Part shown: one piece after another, positions 34,059 through 49,000 of the stretch | How the letters are laid out: each line of letters starts with the position of its first letter | Position numbering within the stretch: the stretch's first letter is position 1 | Source: Rhynchonema sp. JSB1_4 | Taxonomy: Eukaryota > Nematoda > Chromadorea > Monhysterida > Xyalidae | Reading direction: 5' to 3' | Length of the DNA stretch: 64,000 bases | Assembly (NCBI GenBank): GCA_030248065.1 | Contig: JASAMV010004664.1 | Coordinates: 1 to 64,000, forward strand | The notes under the pieces: generated by a model | Seen by the model: only the letters and a program-made list of their open reading frames with translations | The model's database searches: none | Told to the model about the DNA's origin: nothing | Position numbers and translations under genes: made by a program

Positions 34059-37000
34059 ATGCGCTTTGGACAGCAACGTCAGCCGTCGGACACGTACGAC
34101 ACGCCCTTTAACGACAAATGCAATACAACGGCGACAACGGCAATCACGACCGCGTCTGCTAGATACAAAAGACAGGTATGGGCTTATATGAGCACTGTCG
34201 TCAACTCCCATTAATTTCTGGCGCTCATTTGGGGCTGCTTGAGTTGGCGACAATCATACTTGTGTTGTTGATGATCCGCAATCACTCTTTTAACAACTAA
34301 CAACAATTAACAACAATCACTCTTTTGTTGGCATCCGGGGGGATGGGGTTTGGCTGCGGGTGGATTACGTTAGACGTTGATTTGCCAATGTTTTTGTGCA
34401 TTACACACCGCACTGTGAAGCCACAGCCAACCAGTTGTGCACTGGCTGTGTAGCCCAGACGCGTTATGCATATACACGCGTGATGGCCGAGTGGCTGAGG
34501 TTTCACGGATGGGCGTATTTGATCGATACCAAATTAAAGTCAAATGCACACGGCCGTTTGGCAGCAAAGTGCATTTACTACTAGCATTGATTAAGTGGTA
34601 ATTGTCATAATGGTATACGATGACGGGCACGTACATATATCTCAGTCATTTTAGCAGTCGGGCCAGAATCACGTGTCCACATACAGTATAAAGTCCAGCC
34701 ACGAACTCATGAGACGCCTATTGCAGTTCCACATGTTCTCAACCTTTTCGAAAACGAACGAAAGAGAAATTGGGCGCGTTTATGTGCATATTGTCGATTT
34801 CTTTTTCCTCAGTTTTGGAAAAGTTTTGAAACACGTGGAACAGTAACAGGCGTCTCATGAGCTCGTGGTTGGAATACTCAAGGAGCACGTACCATGGGAA
34901 ACATCAACCTCGGTCTGGGGTCGGATGCGTTCTTGGGTTTTCGGGGAATACTAAAAGCAGCGTTTGATTTTCTGCAACATTTTCCGGAAACGCAAGCGAT
35001 TATGATAATATGGCAGGCTAAATCCCAGATCAGTGTTGTTCATTGCTCATCATGCACAGCAGCAATGGCTAATTCTATTGTCGGTTGACGAAGACGCGTC
35101 GAATTTCGTGCGAGCGCAAGGCAATTTCTAATGTCGGCAACGTATGTACTATGTATGTACATATGTAATATGGTTTATACAAACTAATGTAAATGCACTC
35201 TACGCCAACACGAGCCCGATTTCGGAGGTGGTGTATGGCGGTAAAAACGAAAAGAAAGAGAAAATCCTCATCCACGACGTTGCATTCTACAACGTGTGAC
35301 ATTTCCATGATCGGCAGTCACGTTTGAATGTTTCACTAATCTGCCAGCTCCGAAAGCGTGCTCGTGTTGGCGTATAGTTTGCCTTTAGGTTTGTTGCGAT
35401 TCCGCCTGTGTACCTGTTCCTTGCGCTCATTTGAAGGCTTGCACTAAATTCGACGCCTTGCGTCGATGACACAGGAATAAGCCCGCATATTCTGGTTGAG
35501 AACAAAATTTTCAAACCGGAAATCGTCTGCTCTTTCCGGCTTGCCATACCGCTGCAGCAAGTGCCTCCATATTGTATATAGCTAACCTCACTATCGGGGG
35601 CGTGGTAAACTGATTTTCTTGTTTTGCATCCCATTCAGCCCGGTCTGTCGGCCGCAGTTTGACGGTATGATTTTGGAACGTCGCATGTTTATGTATTACA
35701 TGTGTATATATCTCGGTAGCATTCCTTCTAGTTCAATCCCAATAGTTTTATAGAAACAGCACCTTTCGGTGTCTAGTACATGTAGGTACCGTACAGTACC
35801 AGCTGCAACTCTGGGCAAAGTCTGCCTTTACGCGTGCGCATAGGTAAGGTAGTATAGGTGACCGAAATCACCACCTGCACCGCCATACACAGGGCTGAAT
35901 CGGTCAAAGGCGTGCGCGTCTCTATGGTGCGTGCGTGTGCATGCACTGCGGCGTTCGCCGCTGGCGTGATTATTGCAGCTGCAAGTTGCAGCTGGGACTG
36001 CATATTTCGCTTCGTACATGAACGATGGTATACATGAACTTTGAAACGGCGTCCCAGGGGTCTACAAAGCATATTATTTGTGTATTAGTGAGCAACCTCA
36101 TCCCGCATGAGTTGTACAGGGCGCGCGCGCTTTGGGACACCGTTTCCAAGCATCCTCATACAGCGAGCGTCACTGTACACTCAACTTTGTGTGTATAAGG
36201 TGCCAAAGTTGAATGAAACTTCATACCGGAGCATATGCCAAAAGTCCCCAGGGGCTTATTTTGGGGACGCACACAAGTTTGAGATCTCAGGAAATTATAT
36301 AATTTCCCAAATTTCCCACTTACTCATATGCAACATCGCTGAAAATAACCGTAGGTATGTAGATTGGGGCTCATTCTGAAGTACAAGCCCCCACTGAGGA
36401 CAATCTGGCGGTTGCTTTTTGGCATTATCCGGTACCGTTTTCACGCGTGCCTCATTTTCAAACTTAAAGTCCCAACAGTGAATTATGATCAACCAAAAAT
36501 GACGTGTTTGACGAGTATAATGTTATTTGCCGAATAATCATTAACTGCCAAAAAAGAATTTATGCCCTCGGTTGACGTTCCCCGAAACAGAAGGTCGCAG
36601 TTTGACCATGAGGCACGCTGATCATTTTTAATCATCGCTCCCTCACTTTTCCTATAGAAATTACAAAAACAAGCAACAACATAATTCTTTTTAAAAATTA
36701 ACCTAAAATTAAAATAATCTAATATTTGGAATAAAAGAATTCAAAATAATTCAGGACGCCGATTCGACTACGGCGGCGTGCGAGTTGATGGTGATGGTGT
36801 CGGACAGCAACAACGCTGCGGGCACTGCTGCCGCCACCACGGTGCTCATCACGAATAATGACCAACAGGAAAATCAGGTGCGGACCACATTGTAGTAATT
36901 TTGGGCCTGCACACGTTCGATTTGCAAGAGCCGATTTTGTTCCCGGTTCTCTTGAGATTTGACGCGCAAACGCGCATGCGTTGTGAATTCGGCCTAAAAG

Positions 37001-40000
37001 TGTAGCCCGGGCCTGTGGCCTGGCACTTAATGTCAACTCCATCGTAATCGCTGTATGAATATGTATATACACTGACACAGAAAACATTTTCCAAATTAAT
37101 AGCGGAGTTTCGCCGATTCTGTGTCATCTCGGGAATCGGACTCACGTAGGCGCATAAGTAGACATGTTTTCAACTGAGATCGTCAACTAACGTGAGTTGA
37201 CTAGCTTAGCTGATGTCCTGGGTTGACCACATATTAGTAATCCGTCGGATATTTCTGTGGTAACACGATTAGCCAGTCCCGATATCGTGTGACAAAAGGG
37301 CTATACAGTGCACATACAGTATACAAAGTAGCTATATATACAATGTATACATACAGTGGTGACCAACGGCCCTTGCGCAGCCTTACATTTAGTCCGTATC
37401 AATATGGCTTTACTGCCTGTCTCTTTTCCTGGAATTTTCACATTGTCAAGGTTTAACAAATCAGAGTTCTAACGCTTTTCATTGCTGCTCAAAACTATCA
37501 CATAATACCAGATCCACAGATTACGAGTAACAAGATGTGGCGAGAAGTTTCACACGTATGTGTCGAACAATATGTAATGTGGTTCTTATTGTTTTTATAT
37601 TTGCGTTTCATTTTATTTGAACGTCGACTAATTTTCAAAAGTTTCCCTGTTTATTCAGGCCACGCCGCGGTCCAAACCGTCAACAAAACGTCGTGGTCGC
37701 GCGGGTCGCGCGTGCTGCTTCTGCTGGTGCTGCTGCTGTTCGTGCTCATGGTAAGTTATGTATTGCCATGTCAGAGTAGTTTTTTGAAGAGAGAGCTTGA
37801 AACATCTGACAGTCCAAGAAACGTGCTGTTTCTAACAACCTACATACAAAAAAGAACGTTCTTAGCTGGCAGTATCGCGCGTTTCACTTTCACATATTGC
37901 CGATCTAGTGTCACACAACAGCATCCAATCATGCTTATAATGTTTTACACGAGAACCTCCCGCATGTTGCAGCAATGCTCCTGATTTTGCGTACGTTTTA
38001 TTTTCAACACTGAATGTTTCGATGTTGTGGATATGATGTAAAATTGCAGCTGCCTGTCAGAAACTTGCCACTAGCTGCGTACGCTATACATGTTATATCC
38101 CTAGCTGTGAAACAACTCTCGTGCACACGCCACGAAGCTTCGCGGCTGGTTCCGGCTCGTCCAAAATAAGGCCCACTTCTCCATCAAACACTAAGACCTT
38201 CTGTAGATCCAGTTCCGGTTCTGTGGATCCAGATCCGGTTCAGTGGATCCGGTTCCAGTTCCCAACTGACGCTAACCAGATCACTAATCATCATATCCCA
38301 GGAACGCACTAGATCACGACCGATCACTAATGGACAGCCAGTCGGAACCAGCCACGCGCTTCGGGTGCTGCATACGAGGGTGCGTGCTTGTGTGATGTTT
38401 CATGTTATGCCTATCTATAGAAAGGTAAAGGTGTTCAATTTGGTGCGAGGTTTGGTTTTCTTACGAAAAATATGTATCCGGCAACGGAATGTCGTCGCAT
38501 TAACTTATGTGCGAGATCATTTCGATGCAAAACAGGCACAGTTTGAACGCCGAGTTTGACATACATTCATTTTGCGTTGCTGGTTGGTGTGGTGGTTGCT
38601 TCGTGTTGGTTTTAACATGATATTTGTTCATTGACCGTGAGTTCGAGGTTTTATCAGTCTGAGTTTGTTCGTGGTAGCCGGAACATGTCAAGCCAAGATG
38701 TGTAACCTTTCACCGTGAAACATCAACTATTAGTTTTGCGCTTACAACGCCACGATGCAGAGAAGACTAGAATTTAAACCAGCTAACTGATGTTTCAAGG
38801 AGCCTCATACAAATATCGAAGCCCGTTAAATTTTGTGAAAAGTTTGCCACGGTCTTATCGAAACATGTTGCAACCTGTTAAAACGTGCAATGCCGAAAGT
38901 CTAAGCGCGTCGGTCACAATTGCAAACATTCCGGACGCGAGTGGGCACAACTATACTTCCGGAATTTTTGCAGGCGACTGCAAATGTTATTTGTCACGGG
39001 TTCTGCTTGATTTGATTACTCATCCAGACATTGAAGCCTGAGAACTGAATCAAACCTGTAAAAGTCGTGCGGCAAACATGGCAATATCATATTTCGATGC
39101 AGCGCGACCTATGTATGCATGCATGTAACCTTTCAGCATCTCGAATCTCTCAATAATGTGAAGGGAACCCTGCAAGTTTAAGGTAGGACGCGATAAAGGT
39201 TACTATTGTAGGCAACAGTACACTTATTTTACTTTTACAATATTACACTTTTTTACTTTTTCTACACTTGTATTATGTATTATTGCCCGGAGGGTTTGCG
39301 ATCAAGGCGCGTTCGATAGAAAAAATCCCGAGCTGAATGCCAACAGTATTTCGTCAAGTTTTTGGCCCCGACGACGGGAGTCTTTTGTGTCTCAACTTTG
39401 GGGCTCAATTTTCCGCCAAGCTATGTACAGTAAAGTTGGAGTTATACTTGTCCATTTTGGGCTTGTAGACAATGAGGACAAATTTTTGTTTCAATCATAT
39501 TTTGGGATAGCGTTCGAGCACTAATTTCGACCAGCGTAAATGTTGTTCCCCTGCACCAAATGAACAACTTTTACGCTGGTCAAGATTAGTTCTCCAACGC
39601 TATCACAAAATATGATTGAAACAAAAATTTGTCCTCATTGTCCACAAGCCCAAAATGGTCAAGTATAACTCCAGCTTAACATACATACGTATAGGCAAAC
39701 TACACCAACATATACGGTGAGCTCGACATGAGCTCGAGCTCAACAAGTATTTCTGCAGCTTATTGTCTGAATCCTGTGTTGTTCATGTGTAAATCTTGCT
39801 TATTCGACCACAAACTGTTGTGGCTGATACCACAGAATACAATCATAGGTCCATATCAAGCACAGGCTGTTGGATCGCACCGATTACGACGTTTAAACAC
39901 CCTTCGTAAGTGATGCAAACCGTGTCAATTAAACAGTTGGATTTTTTCGGTTTAGACTGTTTTCTAGGCCAATGTGGTTAAATTTCACCGAATCTGAGAC

Positions 40001-43000
40001 CTTAACAATGCTTCAAAAAACCAGCTAAGAATTTTTGCCAACCCTGTCCGAGCATTATCATGACAATCATGTCGAAAACCATTGTTGCACGGTGCATTGG
40101 TCTGCCTTTGTGATGTTTCATCCCGTGAGATTTTAACGCAAAAGTTACGTAAGTTTTGCGTTTAATGCCAGTTGCGCTGAACGATATACAGTCAACTCAG
40201 AGATCTCTTTGAGTTGTTCCTAAGCAGCTGGGTCAGTTATTAAACCAAAACTGTACCGTGGCAAGATTTTCTAGATTATGCATGCTTTATCAGACATGGT
40301 CACATCATTTCGGAGAGTCATTTTTTTTAGCGGACAACCAGAGAATCTAGAATCTTATCGCCATCTCTTTATTTAGTAATGTTACCTATAACTAACGCCT
40401 ACGTTATCACTGTTATTTATCACTTTACACCTGCTTATTTGTAGGTAATTCTAACGCCATTAATCCCAAAGATTGTCGGACAATTACAGTGGCACTAATG
40501 GGACTCATACATATAATTATTTTTAACCCGGTGTCGATGAACATAAACAGTATGCTGAGCAATTTAATTGACCACGGCAGTACACATATGTACCGTTTTC
40601 TCAACTTTTTAAAATCACTTTATCCCCATAGCTGACGTTTTGAAAATTGCCTCTCAACAGTGTAACAGCAAGCTGTAAAGTTTTATCCAACCAGAAAAGT
40701 CCATCGTTTGTTATCGCGGTCCCGTACTTGCTTTGCAAAGATACCACGATAATAATCAACTTTGTCTGTTGGGCCAACGATGCATAGTTAATGATAAAAT
40801 GTGAAAAATAAACGCAAATTAGATTTAACGAAAAATTATCCTGACACTTCGTTCTCATGTTGGCGCTGTTACGGCCCCATCCGTTATTTTTGTCTTTTTT
40901 TGTCCAAGAATGTCTTCATTCTAAACAGAAACGTTTTTCTCGTTTCTCATGATTCCGTCATGTTATTCTCATCCTTTTCGTCGTCAAGCACAGTTTGGTT
41001 GAGGGTTGCTACAGTTCTGCCTGCTCCGTGTTCGTGATTCAGTTAAAAACTTGAAAGCGTGCTTTCACCTTTATCAATTCAGTTTTCAAAAATTATTCAC
41101 GCACCAGTGAATTGTGCGCTATACAGTACTTTGCCGCCATTGGTGTCGCAATCCAGGTGCCCGTTCGTTCTCTGACCAGGCGTCTCTTTTACTTGCCAAG
41201 ATGCCAAATTCCAGCCAACACAATTACATAGCATGATCAACAGTGCTTTCACAAAACCATGACCAGTGACTCTTCACTTCAATATTCACATTTATCCGTT
41301 CGTTTGATGTTGTATTACGACAGGGCAGGCAAAAAAAAAAAACACAAAAACAAACAAAAAAACCAAAAAAAAAAAAACCACAAAACACACCCCCCAACAA
41401 ACACACACAGCCAAACAACAACACCACCAACAAAAAACACCCCCACAAAACACAAACAGAAACCGAACAAACAACACAGAAAAACACCACACCCCACCCA
41501 ACGAACCCCAAAAACCACCCCCAACCCCCACCCAAAAAAACAAAACCACCCCAACAAGACCAACACAAAAAACAACACAAAAAAAAACCCACAACAAAAA
41601 ACACGAAAACACAAAAAAACCAAAACAACCCCAAAACAACACAACCAACCCCCAAAAACCACAAAAAACACCACACACACACAAAAAAAACCAACACAAA
41701 CCAACAACCAAAAACAACACCAAAAAACCACCAAACCCCAAAAACCCAAAAACACCACACCACACAACACACAACCCAAACAAAAAAACCAAACAAAAAC
41801 AACAAACAAACAAAAAAAACAAAACACAAAAAAAAAAAAACACAAAAAAAAAACAAAAAAAAAAAAAAAAAAAACAAAAAAAACAAAAAAACAAAACACA
41901 CACAACCCGCCTTTTTACAGCGATAGAACAAGAAAAACAAACATTTGTCATCCAATTAACAACTTTACTATTGTGTGTCACACACTATTTTCGCAATTTA
42001 ATCGTGTGCACACATATCTCAAGCGAGGAGTGACTCACCCTGGTATTGGACATGTTGAGTCTCTCGGTGGCAGAGATTTGAGATTCTGCTGTCACACCGT
42101 GGGTGATATTTTCGAAACGGTGTAAAGGTCAGTTGGGTGTAAAGGTCGGTGGAAAGCTCGGTCGACAGCTCAGTGTGATAGACCTCGGTGTAAACTTGGA
42201 ACATTCCACGTTAATAACAGGCAATGTTTCACGTTTACACCGAGCTACGCCGACCGAGCTTTCGACCGAACTTTACACCGACCTATACGCCCAACTGACC
42301 TTTGCACCGTTTCGAAAATTCCACCCCGTGTTTGCGATGATGCTGCCTTATGGTACATATAGCTGGTTATACGAGAAGCTACATACTGTATGTATATATT
42401 GCGCGCGACACCGTTTCGCAAAATCGAAAGAGTACCTACAATTCTATGTCAATCGTAAGCCATATACTGTATGTACTAGCAATCAATATGTTTTCTCGGT
42501 GCTTAGTGTCGAGAAGACTGGTTGGAGACACCTCGCACAAGCTCTGATATCTGCGTGCAAAACCGGCACAAGTCATATTTTGTTGTGCTACAATGTGCTA
42601 TTAGGCATTTGTTCCGCCTAGTTATACTTGATGCAGTGCCTGGATGAAAACGTGTGTCATGGGTTACTGTAATCACCATAGTGCATTTGTCAAACTTAAT
42701 TATGTACGGCAAGCAGCAATGTTCTTTTGCTGTTATGCAGGCCGATTCCAAGAAGATCAAGTAACGTTTGTATAAGGCACAACATTAGTAAGTTGTACTT
42801 TTTCACGTGAAATCGCTAATTTTTTCTGCATACTCGGCCGTCGGCCGCATGCCTTCGCAGTGACTTCTCTTGATTTCTTGTGCATTCGGTGGCTTTTTGA
42901 TGCAATTATCTGCACGGCTGCCTTGGCAACCGCTGGGTTTCACTCCCAAGACCAAAGTGTCTATAAGCTGACATGTAGAGGTATTCCATACCTATGTACA

Positions 43001-46000
43001 TGTATCTTAATTTGCGGAAAACATTACTGCGCTTGCTTGTGTTTGGCTTGAGATTGAGAATCATACACTTGGTTTGGCTGGATTCTCCGCACTAACGCTT
43101 TCCTGTTGTCAACTTATTGATTGACTTTGTTGGGCACCTTTGCTTATCAAACTGTCTAAGGGTATGTAGATTAGTTTAGTACCAGCGAAGCCCACCAATA
43201 AGACTGCAAGTCATATAGCCGGTAAGTCACATAAAGACCAAATAGCCGATAGCCAAATGATCTTCAGCATACAGCAGGAGGCATAAGCAATTTGCAACAA
43301 AGTGATCCTGGTTGTGACATGCTAAACAAATACACTTAATGTGTATTGTTATTGATTGGAGACAACGTTACCAGCTGCACCCAAGGACCCGTAAAACTGA
43401 GATGAAGTCCGCTATTGGTGCCGAGATGCATTAAGTGCATCTTGTATATACCGATCCTATCTTATTCACTCGGCTACATGACATACTGTAACAAGCGGCA
43501 CAATGTAAATTGATATGTAGCTTTCGCTCCGTTGCTAAGGCGCGCCGCTAATGTCTGTAGCTAAGGCTGTCTTGTGCGGTATGTATACATTAAGCTACAT
43601 AATGTCCAGTTTGTGTTGTTGTGTTGTTTCGGAGCGGCTTCTTCTCACAGCAGCACATCACGTGCCTCTGATATACAGTTACACACGTAGACAACGCCGG
43701 CAGTACAAGACCATCCGACCTACACACGAATATGTTGTATGTACATGACACGTGCGTGCTAATTTTGCCAGTTTGCGCGCCTGGCATTTCTGCAAAAGTT
43801 GTTGGGACCGTCGGCTTGTTTTTCTCACGTGTTTCCTCTGACGGTTTAGGTTTTCGTCTTTGTTCGTCGCCCTGCTTTTCTCAGTATACCTGATGGTACT
43901 GCTCCATGTCAAATTTTTCACTTCAACATGAAAGAAAAGCTATCAATTTTTCTTCAGTCTTCTCTTTTTAACATAAATAATGCTTGAAATATTTGGTTAA
44001 TTGGGCAACATAGTATAGTATGTACATACCTTCAAGTCAGTTCTCCCTCACAATATAGGTTTTATCGAAAGTTCTGCTATGCAAAAAGCGTCTCACGACG
44101 TGGGTAATTAATTGCTGATCATATACATAATTGTGTTACATCAACAATCAAACATATGTATGTACGTGGAACGCCCACGAAAATATTCGAGCTTCTCGAA
44201 TAAACTAAAAGCCGCTTGTTATTTATTTTCAACTCCACGCATTTACCAGTCCAGCGGGTCTTTGACGTATAAATCCGCTCAAAAGCTTCTAGACGCTAAA
44301 ATCTCTGTTTTTCTTTGTGCTTGGTTGTTGCTTGTTTTATTTACGCATTATATACTTAAGCCGACTAACGCATACGTAACTTATTCTATTTAGACCCGTG
44401 AACAAACTATTATCATATCATCATAATTTCCGAATCTATTTTTCTTCATTTTGAATGCCCCCACAACGCTGTATTTATGAGAGTTCAAACGGAAATCGTT
44501 TATTCGTCCTCCGCGGATTACAAGCCGAAACAGCCATCAGCCACCACCGCAGTCACCGCGCAGATCTATTATCAGAACATCCGAATGCTGCTTACATGGT
44601 TGCCTTGTTTCCCCGCCGGTATTATGGGTAATCAGCAGAACAGGTCCGTCTCCGTATTCTAGAAAGTATTGAGTTGTGTTCGCGCTTGTGTGCATGTGCA
44701 TGTAGGCGTATCAATAATGTCGTGAGGGCGCACACACAGGCCAAAGATCGTTAAGTGTCAGCTTTGGCAAAATGGCAATGATCAAAAGAATTGTCATCAT
44801 ATGTGCAAAAGTTTGTAGCTGAATTTGACATGCGCTGGCACTCCCCTGATTTCAGTAGATGCTCATACACATGCCCAACTGACAAGCTTAGTAGGACAAA
44901 GCTAAATCTACTCATTGGTAGTTTTATAGTATTCTCGGTGATGTCAGCGTGTTTGCGCATTCCTGAAATTTTTCCATGAAATGCTTGCTGCACGAAAAAT
45001 TGCGTGTTTCGGTGTTGTTGCCTCGAGCATAAAAGAGCATAAAGGTGGCGTATATGCTCATAATAATTGATACAGTTAACTGGTTTCGTGACTTTATGTG
45101 ACTGTACATATAAGAAAGTAACGGAAGGCTAATGTCCGCACGGTCGGCAAGTTTGTTTAGACGTCAACTGAGGCAGCCCTGAATGAGCCCGAGAGGTATA
45201 GCTGCATGTGGCATTGGGGCTGAGTTACTGTATGATGACAAGAGGTGACAGTGTGTACCTACGCTGACGACACGAATATAAGTCCAACACAGATAGTAAA
45301 ACGGAAGAACATGCAGTTATACATTACGGTACATGAGTGCATTTGGGAGTTCCTGTGCGTTACTGCCAGCATGATATGCCGATGTACATAAATTGAGCAG
45401 ATAGCGCAGTAACTCGGTGTTCTGGAAATGTAAGTGTGCAAGCGACTATCTACGTACAATTTCGGTGGGTCGATATTCTCGCTGCGATACCGTATGAAGT
45501 GCTGTAGTTCTTCAAAAGTGACGAAGTTATCTAACGAATCAGTGCTTTTGTGTAACTGCCCCTGCAGCGTCCCAAGTTTGAACCTCCCCCGCTTTTTGTT
45601 CTTGCAGCTTGACGGTACCAAATGCTGAGGCGGGAAATCGCGGCGGCGATCAGAATCAGCAGATGAACATAATTCCCGATTCGATCGAAGAAAGGTGAGT
45701 GCGACGATATTCTTTTGCCACTTTTTGAAAGAGGGTTGATGAATGCGCATTGTGCACATGTATAGGGCCGTTATCAACTTTGCTGGCACAGACTTTTGGC
45801 ATGGACTAGGACTTTAAGCTTTGATTTGGACAAATTTTGGTTGAGCTGTAGTGATGATGATAGAGTTTGCGCACTAATTTCGACCAGCGGTAAAAGTTGT
45901 TCATTTGGCGCAGGCAACAACTTTTATGCTGCGGCCGAAATAGTGCGCCAAGTCTATCGCAAAATATATAGCTCAACCAAAATTTGCCAAAGTCCATACC

Positions 46001-49000
46001 CAAGCTGATATTCACGAAACGGTGGAGTGGAGAGTTGAGTGGACCTTACAGTGGAAAAACTTGAGTGGAAAGTTCTGTGGAAAGCTGGGTTGGGTGGAAC
46101 GCTGGCGTTCCATTTTGCCACTCAAAAACATTGGAAACGCCACACCTCCCAACCAAACTATGTTTTGCACAACATAGGCGCCCGTGTATTATTGTTCACC
46201 ACACGAATTCATTTTGCCCACACACAAACACATACATACTGTACTGTACAGTATATGGGTGGAATTTTCGAAACGGTGTAAAGCTGAAGTGAGCAGAAGC
46301 TCAGTTATCAGTTAAAGCTCGGTCGGCGTAGCTCGGTGTAAAAGTGAAACATTGCCTGTTATTAACGTGGAATGTTTCAAGTTTACACCGAGGTCTATCA
46401 CACTGAGCTGTCGACCGAGCTGTCCACCGACCTCTACACCCAACTGACCTTCACACCGTTTCGAAAATATCACCCTCTATTATACGTTACGCCACAACAT
46501 ATGCTATGTTTCAACGCTATAGTATCCATTCCGCTGAACTTTGCACGCAACTCTCCACCCAACTCTCCACTTCACCCTTTCGTGAAGGGGTGAATACTGC
46601 AATCCTCAACGCAGAAGTGTACAAGGTCCTCCAGTGCCGAGCAAAAGCGTTGTTGTCTAAAAATTAGTCCAGAAATCCAAGTCCATAATTAGCTCGGTAG
46701 TCTCTAATTATTGTATGGTTCATATTTTTGTTTGTCATTAATTGATCACTAGCTTAGTGTATATATAGTCGCCTTTTGGCTCCGAGAGCTATATATGGTG
46801 CATTGCATTCCCGAACTATTTTTGATATATTCATAGTGCTTCACTTATGATCACTGCCTATATGAAGCAGCTTGTTAACCCAAATAAACATGTTTTTGCG
46901 ATATGGAGCTTTGTCCATTTATTAGCATGGTGCGGCGGAAAGGATAACGAGTGCATGTATTTTGGTTCGCATGGTAACCAGCAGACAGCCAGGTCGACAA
47001 CAATTAGCCAAATATAGAAAGATTCCGCAATAAAAGGTGCAAAGGCGCTCCATGATTAAAAATATTCTTTGTTAGCGACCTCCGTCTGCTACAAAAACAC
47101 CGCACAGGTTTCCACCAGGAACTAACTGAACCGTGTAATTATACCGGAGTTTTCCATATGAAGCCACTGGAGCTCTATCTGCAAACGGTTCTTTTGGAAA
47201 GGGTTCTAAAATTTGTCGAATTCATTGGTAACATCGTCGATAGCCAAACTGCTTCACGCACATCCTCATATTCAGGGACCGTAGGTACATTGAATATTTG
47301 TATGGTTTCAGCTAAGTGCGGACTTTAAGCTGAACACGGAAACCGGAACCTGGAAATATTTCCGTGTTTTGTGTTCCGTGAAAATTTTTCAAAATCACGG
47401 AACACACAGAAATATTTCAGGGGCACGGAACACGGAAATAACGCAGGCATGCAAACGGTGCTTTTCGAGTGATGATGACAAAAGCCAGTGTGCTCAAGTC
47501 AGAAGTTTGTGTGTTGACGCGAGTTCCGTGAAAATAAAGAAAATCACGGAACACGAAAACCGGAAATATTTCCGTGCACGGAAATCTTTCCGTGACACGG
47601 AATTGAGTGAAATAATTTTGTATGGGAATTATTTCCGTGTTCCAGTTTCCGTGTTCAACCTAAGTCCGCCGTAAGAAAACTATGTATAGTTTGTGGGGAT
47701 TGTTGTGTGGAACATCAAAAATATTGGAGGTTGATTGTTTGAATTTTTTGCCACAGTCCACCTACCATATTTATATAGAAGCCCGCAGGGAAACGCTTCT
47801 GGTGTGGTGTGGGGCTCTACGTGGAAAACACCGTCAGTAAATAACCTCGATTTCAATAAGCTTACGATCAGTGCGAGTCTGATAACTACTGTTCATATTC
47901 AATACCATGTTTCAACGATCAAATAAAACACGCAAAGACGCATGAACTGTGGTAGTATTACTAAAAAACCAATGTCCATATTTAATTGCAGACCTTCCTA
48001 CGATGATGTCATTCTCTGGGGCACGTCATTCGACGCTATGATGGCTCACAAAAGTCAGTGGGGCGGGTTACTGTATTTTCCGTAATCGGTTATATACTAT
48101 ACGCACTTCTGCGTTCTTACCGTATAGCTCTAGCTGCCTTTTTAATATGAAAAAACCAGTGGATCAATTTTCATAGCGAAGACGATCCCTTGACGTTTCA
48201 GGCGGTCAGAAGTTGTTCGCCGAGTTTCTCAAGTCGGAATTCTCGGACGAAAACATTCTGTTCTGGCAAGCGTGCGAAGAGCTGAAGCGGGAGTCGAACC
48301 CGGAGAAGATCGAAGAAAAAGCACGCATCATCTACGAAGATTTCATATCAATATTATCGCCAAAAGAGGTGCGTCATAATCTGCGTGCAAAATCGCCGAT
48401 ACATTGTGTACGAAATACAGTATCCATTCTCAGCTTCTCAAAATTAATTAACACACCCATCAGAATTAGTTAACACAAGACAATCAAAAAGCATGCACGT
48501 CATCGGAGCCAATATGCCCTTACCTTCAAATATGCAGATGAAATTTTCTGCAGTTGGGATAATGAGGAAATTATACTGTACGTACGTATGGGTGCAGAGG
48601 GTGCGACTGTTCAGTTCAGGGGTGCTTGCATAATTGTGATGATGAGAACATAATCGAACCTGGTGATCAATGTCGGGTCCGAGCTTGCCTTGGCCACGTG
48701 ACGTGACAGCCTTGTATTGCTGCTACGTTTTCAAGATTTACCGAAGTCGCACCACTCAGCGTAAAAGTTCTTCATTTGCTGCGTGGGGAGGTACTTTTAT
48801 GCGCTGGTCGAATTTAGTGCCGTAAGTAAATCGCGAATATCCATAAATCCGAAAAGAAAGTCACGTGACGAAGGCAAGAGCGAATCGGAGATCAGCTTGT
48901 TTGCCATATGTTTTGATCTATCGGCCACAGAACAGCGTAAGGCCTCGCACTCAGACAAACGCGAAAAGAGAAAAAGTTCAGCACAACAGCAACTCATTAA

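Noticed and set aside
34480..34520. tRNA-Leu/Ser-like start (GATGGCCGAGTGGCTGAGG)
   Set aside because: No B box, T arm or acceptor partner follows within 100 bp.
41224..41981. Long minus-strand frames (up to 243 codons) rich in Phe, Val, Cys and Gly
   Set aside because: They read the complement of the A/C-only block; no T on the plus strand removes most stops. No domain or codon pattern.
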